64,000 nt of DNA from Sipunculus nudus (Eukaryota > Annelida > Sipuncula > Golfingiida > Sipunculidae), in the NCBI GenBank assembly GCA_026874595.1, contig CM049317.1:76267891-76331890 (forward strand), written 5' to 3'. Below, piece after piece: positions 59,687 to 64,000 of the stretch. The stretch's first letter is position 1. Each line of letters opens with the position of its first letter. The translations under genes were made by a program, and so were the position numbers. The notes beneath the pieces were generated by a model, which saw only the letters and a list, made by a program, of their open reading frames with translations, had not been told where the DNA came from and made no database searches.

Positions 59687-60165
59687 TATCGCGTTCCCTC
59701 GCGATGTTTTCGCGTTCCCTCGTGACAATATCGCGTTCCCTCACGATAATTTCGCGTTCACTCGCGATAATATCGCGTTCCCTTGCGATAATTTCGCGAT
59801 CTTTTCGCATTCCCTCGCGATAAGGAACGCGATATTATCGCGATGGAACTCGAAAAGATCCCGAAGGAACGCTAAAAGTTTGCGAGGGTGCTCCATAAGT
59901 GAGCACCAATGTCCCTTCAGAGGCTCCCCAGTTTCCAAAGGAACGGATTTATCATTTAAGAGAATCAATTAACTGATTGTTTTGAGATTTCATGGCAGTG
60001 GTGTAACCCATAAAATGTTAACACCATGTATAGGCCAGATCTGGACCACTGTCAGTTAGATCAATATTAATTCCGCGTTCCCTCGCGATAAGGAACGCGA
60101 TATTATCGCGAAGGAACCTAAAAAGATCGCGAGGGAACGCGAAAAGATCGTGAGGGAACGTGTTA
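59687..60165. repeat. Repeats of TCGCGTTCCCTCGCGAT in both orientations
   Basis: 59687-59840 has about six units of 21-22 bases (TCGCGTTCCCTCGCGATAAT with changes). The motif then flips to AACGCGATATTATCGCGA and decays by 59890. A second cluster (60070-60165) has the same flip and inverted units (GATCGCGAGGGAACGCGAAAA). The facing copies can form long hairpins. The G+C and CpG content is much above the surroundings. No protein is seen; frames across it are low-complexity (RERDIIAS type). Confidence 0.85.
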
Positions 60166-61359
60166 ACTATATATGTAAGATATGTTTAACGGATGACGCG
60201 GCGAAGACTCTTCTTACAACACGAAAAAGAACATTTCAGACCTAAAGACTGGGTTACTTATACAATTTCTTTAACATTCATAAGATCATCCCGAATTCTG
60301 AAAATAGCGCCGCGATAGGTTGTAACATTGACCATGTAAATCCCTTGGATGATGGTACGGACCCAGTACGATATTAAAATAGTTCTACTGAGTGCGTGAT
60401 TTTTTATCAGTGTTATATATTCGTTTGTAAGATAAATAATGTTCGGGTGTATAATGAAGGTTCAAATGACAAAAATAAAATCCGAGATATTGGATTTCTG
60501 ACATTTCTGGAAATAGAATGCGGTCATATTTTTACAAACAAATATCATAAGTGTATCATGAGATATGCTCATGAAAGAAATTCCTGGCAGCTATGCTGGG
60601 CTTCTGAGAGTTGTGGATTTTGATAGTGCTCCTCCTATCAGAGGGATCAAATATAAAATAAATAACACAATAAAAAGACCTTGAGATAATGTGAGGACAG
60701 ATGGATTACAGTAGGAAAGGCCCCGATTAATATAGGACACCCGCCTGTGCTGGCCTTGATAAATCGCGAAATGATAATTTACCTGTCCACATTTCCATGA
60801 ATTGTGCATAACATCAGATCATTCTGTATGAACCGTAGTTTTTTATATCATTAAAATAACACAATTTATTAACATTTTAGGTCACACTAAAAAATCAGAT
60901 TTATATACTACACAAATGAAATTTGGGAATTTTAGATAATTCGGGCATAGGTGAGGTAATAAATGATATACACCTATAACTTTTAAAACAACTTTTATAA
61001 TAGCTTGCGAATGCATAAGACGCCCCAAGGAAAAAAACAATAACCTATTAGGATTGAGGCACCTCCGTGATTACGATAGCGGGATACTCCTACCATCTAT
61101 AAGTAGTCCAAAAGTATGTATCTCTGAAGAAGGTTTTTGTTCCGGGGATATGAATAACAAAACATGCTTTATGTGAAATTCAATTAATCTTGGGAAACCA
61201 GTTTGACAAATTAGGGAAGGCAATTTTCGGTTTGGTTTCTAATACATGATCATTATATCAAACGTTGACTTTTTTATGCATAGAATACGTTGAACACTTG
61301 AGGGGAAAAGAAATATATTGAATCAAGCGTAAACACCAGTAGAGGTCTTTATGGCAGAA
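60166..61359. other. Gene-free stretch, nothing recognised
   Basis: AT-rich, no coding similarity or element recognised. Confidence 0.5.
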
Positions 61360-61925
61360 AATATTACCAATACAGTCCCTCTGCAAAACAGTATCAGAGC
61401 TTACCGACTACCACGGAGAGGAAGCAGTACTATAATACCAACACAGTCCCTCTGCATGACGATATCAGAACTTACAGAGCACCAGGGAGAGGACGCAGAA
61501 CTATAATACCAACACATTCCCTCTGCATGACGATATCAGAGCTTACCGACTACCACGGAGAGGACGCAGAACTATAATACCAACACAGTCCCTCTGCATG
61601 ACGATATCAGAGCTTACCGACCACCAGGGAGAGGACGCAGAACTATAATACCAACACAGTCCCTCTGCATAACGATATCAGAGCTTACCGACCACCACGG
61701 AGAGGACGTTGAACTATAATATCAACACAGTCCCTCTGCATGACGATATCAGATCTTACCGACCACCATGGAGAGGACGTTGAACTATAATATCAACACA
61801 GTCCCTCTGCATGACGATATCAGATCTTACCGACCACCACGGAGAGGACGTTGAACTATAATACCAACACAGTCCCTCTGCATGACGATATCAGATCTTA
61901 TCGACCACCACGGAGAGGAAGCCTT
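61360..61925. repeat. 71-bp tandem repeat, 8 copies
   Basis: Units anchored on CAGTCCCTCTGCATGACGAT start at 61373, 61444, 61515, 61586, 61657, 61728, 61799 and 61870, an exact 71-base step throughout. Each continues with ATCAGAGCTTACCGACCACC, ACGGAGAGGACG and AACTATAATACCAACA. Units differ at a few sites (GCAGAA/GTTGAA; AGAGCTT/AGATCTT), and neighbours are most alike. No spacer pattern and no open frame across the array. Confidence 0.95.
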
Positions 61926-62099
61926 AATTCGTTAATACGAATTAATATGGTAACATTTCGGTACATATCCAAGCGAATGTGTTAGATTCCTGGACGGAGT
62001 GATTTTCAGTGTAATTGGCATTTTGACCTTATATCTTGATAAGTATTAGACACATTTTCCATAATGTTATGCACAGTCAATCTTGATACTGCACTGGAG

Positions 62100-62690
62100 G
62101 TAGACTCCAACCATGAACGACACGCCATCTGGCGACATTTCAGTGAACGATTTATTCCCGTTGTCTTCAAACAAACTGAAGATGTGTGGTTATAAACTTG
62201 AGTTGAAAGTGTTTGCTGCACCCTCAGATTGTGCACGTGTATCAGTGACCAAAATGACATTAGGGGAACACACAGTGAAGTCAGTGCCATGTGTCAGGAA
62301 TACTGTTGTAGCTTAAGACAGTGCTTTAAACTATGAAGAACACGTTAACAGTCTAGTAGGAGCAGTAAACTACCAGCCGAATAACATCAACTGTATCAGG
62401 AACTATTTAGTGTCAAAATTGAGACATTCATACGTGCCTGTGTAACATCGAGGCTCGATTGCTGAAATTCCTTCGGCTACAATATTCTCTTGATGGTTTT
62501 CAAGTCCCTAAATGGACTAGCGCCCAGCTATATTTCTGAGATGCTGGAGATGTGCATACCATGCACACACCTCCGTTCAAAGTCAGTTAAGATTGTCTAA
62601 AGCTATCAATGCCTAGAACACACCTATGGGGACAGCATTCTCTCCGATGGCCCCGAAAATGTTGAACATTCTACGTGTAAAACCTAGAAA
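62100..62690 (+). mobile_element. CR1/L2-like RT C-terminal fragment
   Basis: + strand frames give GEHTVKSVPCVRNTVVALDS, LNYEEHVNSLV, INCIRNYLVSKL, then LMVFKSLNGLAPSYISEML, HLRSKSV and HTYGDSILSDGPENVEH. These correspond in order to the VRNLGVxLDxxL, IRxxLT, FKxLNGLAPxYI and TYGDRxFSxxAPxLWN segments of CR1/L2-type RTs. Stops and frameshifts between them show it is dead. Confidence 0.75.
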
Positions 62691-64000
62691 GTCATGATGT
62701 GTCACTCAGCTCAAGGTCTTACTCAAAGCACCTGGATATGGTTATGTGAAAAAGAGCTATACACATTCTTATTTATATCTATAATTAAGTTCTGGAAGTC
62801 AGTGTTGTTGTCCTTTATGAACACATTCCTTAACGCCCAGACACACTTCATTTCACGTTCCACATTTACAGTGCTACTCTCGGTTGATTTTCTCCCAGGC
62901 CCTTCTTGTGTTTCCCAAAGGTACCCGGGCAGATGAAGCACGCCCATGTTTCAAATCGTCCTCTCTTTGGCACCGCATTTAAATGAGTTTTGTAACCAGA
63001 GGAATATTAACAGGCCAAGGCATACGGAGACTGTATTTCGTACACTGGTCAATTGTTTCTTGGTACGGTCGGGGATCGCATACCACGCCTTAAATATTAA
63101 GCCTAAATACCTGATACTATGGAAACTACATATGTTTATATATTTTATCATAAATATACATATATATACAATATATATTCATTTGTTTTGTTACTTTGAG
63201 GCATATCTCCAGCTAAAGTCCAATGAAAGTAATTGAATTGCCTACATAATATAATTCTAATAATAGTAGCAGAAAATATTAATAATAGGATTATCAATTA
63301 TAATATTAGTATTAAACATTTATCATTAATCTGTGGTTTGATGTTTCGGCCTAAAATTGTGCATGTAGATCCATCTGTGGAAGATTTCTCGTTCACAAGA
63401 CTGGTGGCGCCATCTGCCATCGAATATTTGTAAAATACATTGAGGCATTTAACTCATGAGCGCTTTTATATATCTGCCTGAAAATGTGCATGTCCGTAGA
63501 TCTTGGAATGGTGGCGCCACCAAAGGTATCCGTCTGTAGGTCTATTATTGGTGCAAATCACATATATCTCAAGAGTCGTTCAATGTAACGGCCTAACAAA
63601 GAAAAAACACATTTATGCCTTTATCTTAGGAGTGGTTTTACATATAGGCTTGAATTTTGTCCTTTCCTTTGATCTAGGATGGTATTATCTTGTACACATG
63701 ACTGGTAGTGCCACCTACAATAATTTGTTTTAATCCGCCTGATTTAAAAAATCTGAATCTGAATAAACTAGTTGTTTGCAATCGCCGTGCGATCACTGGA
63801 ACCTTTTTTTCAACTATTTTTTACTGTGTGAAAGCTGACAATTTTGTTTCATGTCAACTATCATGCAACAACGTTCTATTGTTGTACCGATTAATCGATA
63901 ATACCTATAGTTGATTCTATTCTTTATAACAATCGAATATATTGGAAGCATTTTCGTATATTCGACCATAAACGATTATGTATGCGCAAACTGCATACAA
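62691..64000. other. Gene-free stretch, nothing firm
   Basis: No gene is recognised. Three diverged copies of a short motif (GTAGATC...GGTGGCGCCA) occur near 63366-63416, 63494-63520 and 63672-63718, a possible small local repeat. Confidence 0.4.

Noticed and set aside
59528-59972. Arg/Glu- or Phe/Pro-rich frames on both strands
   Set aside because: They translate the TCGCGTTCCC repeat and have no protein-like composition.
61360-61925. CRISPR-like array
   Set aside because: The 71-base units are similar along their whole length, with no unique spacers.

Overview
The window is animal nuclear DNA. Genes are split by GT-AG introns, almost all in phase 1, and carry signal peptides. The sequence is AT-rich with many (TA)n microsatellites, tRNA-derived SINEs, several clades of non-LTR retrotransposon, a Penelope-like element and cut-and-paste transposons. 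Expanded C-type lectin genes and the SINE types fit a lophotrochozoan, most likely a bivalve or other mollusc; the genus cannot be settled from sequence alone.

Four coding genes can be assembled by hand with open frames and consistent splice phases. Lectins A (619-4178, 221 aa) and B (15280-18804, 225 aa) are paralogous secreted proteins: signal peptide, short helical neck, one C-type lectin domain (CTLD) with an EPN motif. Receptor E (39767-48946, 7 exons, 388 aa) is a predicted type I membrane protein with two divergent CTLDs, one transmembrane helix and a tyrosine-containing tail. Gene F (58355-59414, 268 aa) is an FkbM-family methyltransferase with an N-terminal hydrophobic anchor. All are on the + strand.

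The first ~49 kb is a decayed tandem array of lectin units. Besides A and B there are two lectin relics (C at 32546-32755; D at about 35700-36755) and several orphan copies of the lectin flanks (10476-14550, 19000-20990, 27015-27719 plus 31542-31800). The D flank (37070-38340) matches the A flank (5290-6140). The promoter and first exon of receptor E have a duplicate at 8270-8630, broken by an L1-like retrotransposon (8632-10475). The ancestral block was therefore probably lectin plus receptor, copied and then eroded.

The most striking non-gene features are: (i) a 5'-truncated Penelope-like element (38553-39450) with inverted terminal repeats that each contain an identical 57-nt hammerhead ribozyme fold; (ii) a 31-bp minisatellite (32756-33943, about 38 copies) starting exactly at the splice donor of lectin relic C, so nearly every unit carries a copy of that donor; (iii) a 3.8-kb TIR element (27720-31539) with TA target duplication whose empty site is preserved in paralogous flanks.

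From 49 kb on the window holds RT fragments of non-LTR elements (49090-49760 minus, 50635-51300 plus, 62100-62690 plus), palindromic repeat clusters (51620-51830; 59687-60165), a 71-bp tandem repeat (61360-61925), and long stretches with no recognisable gene.
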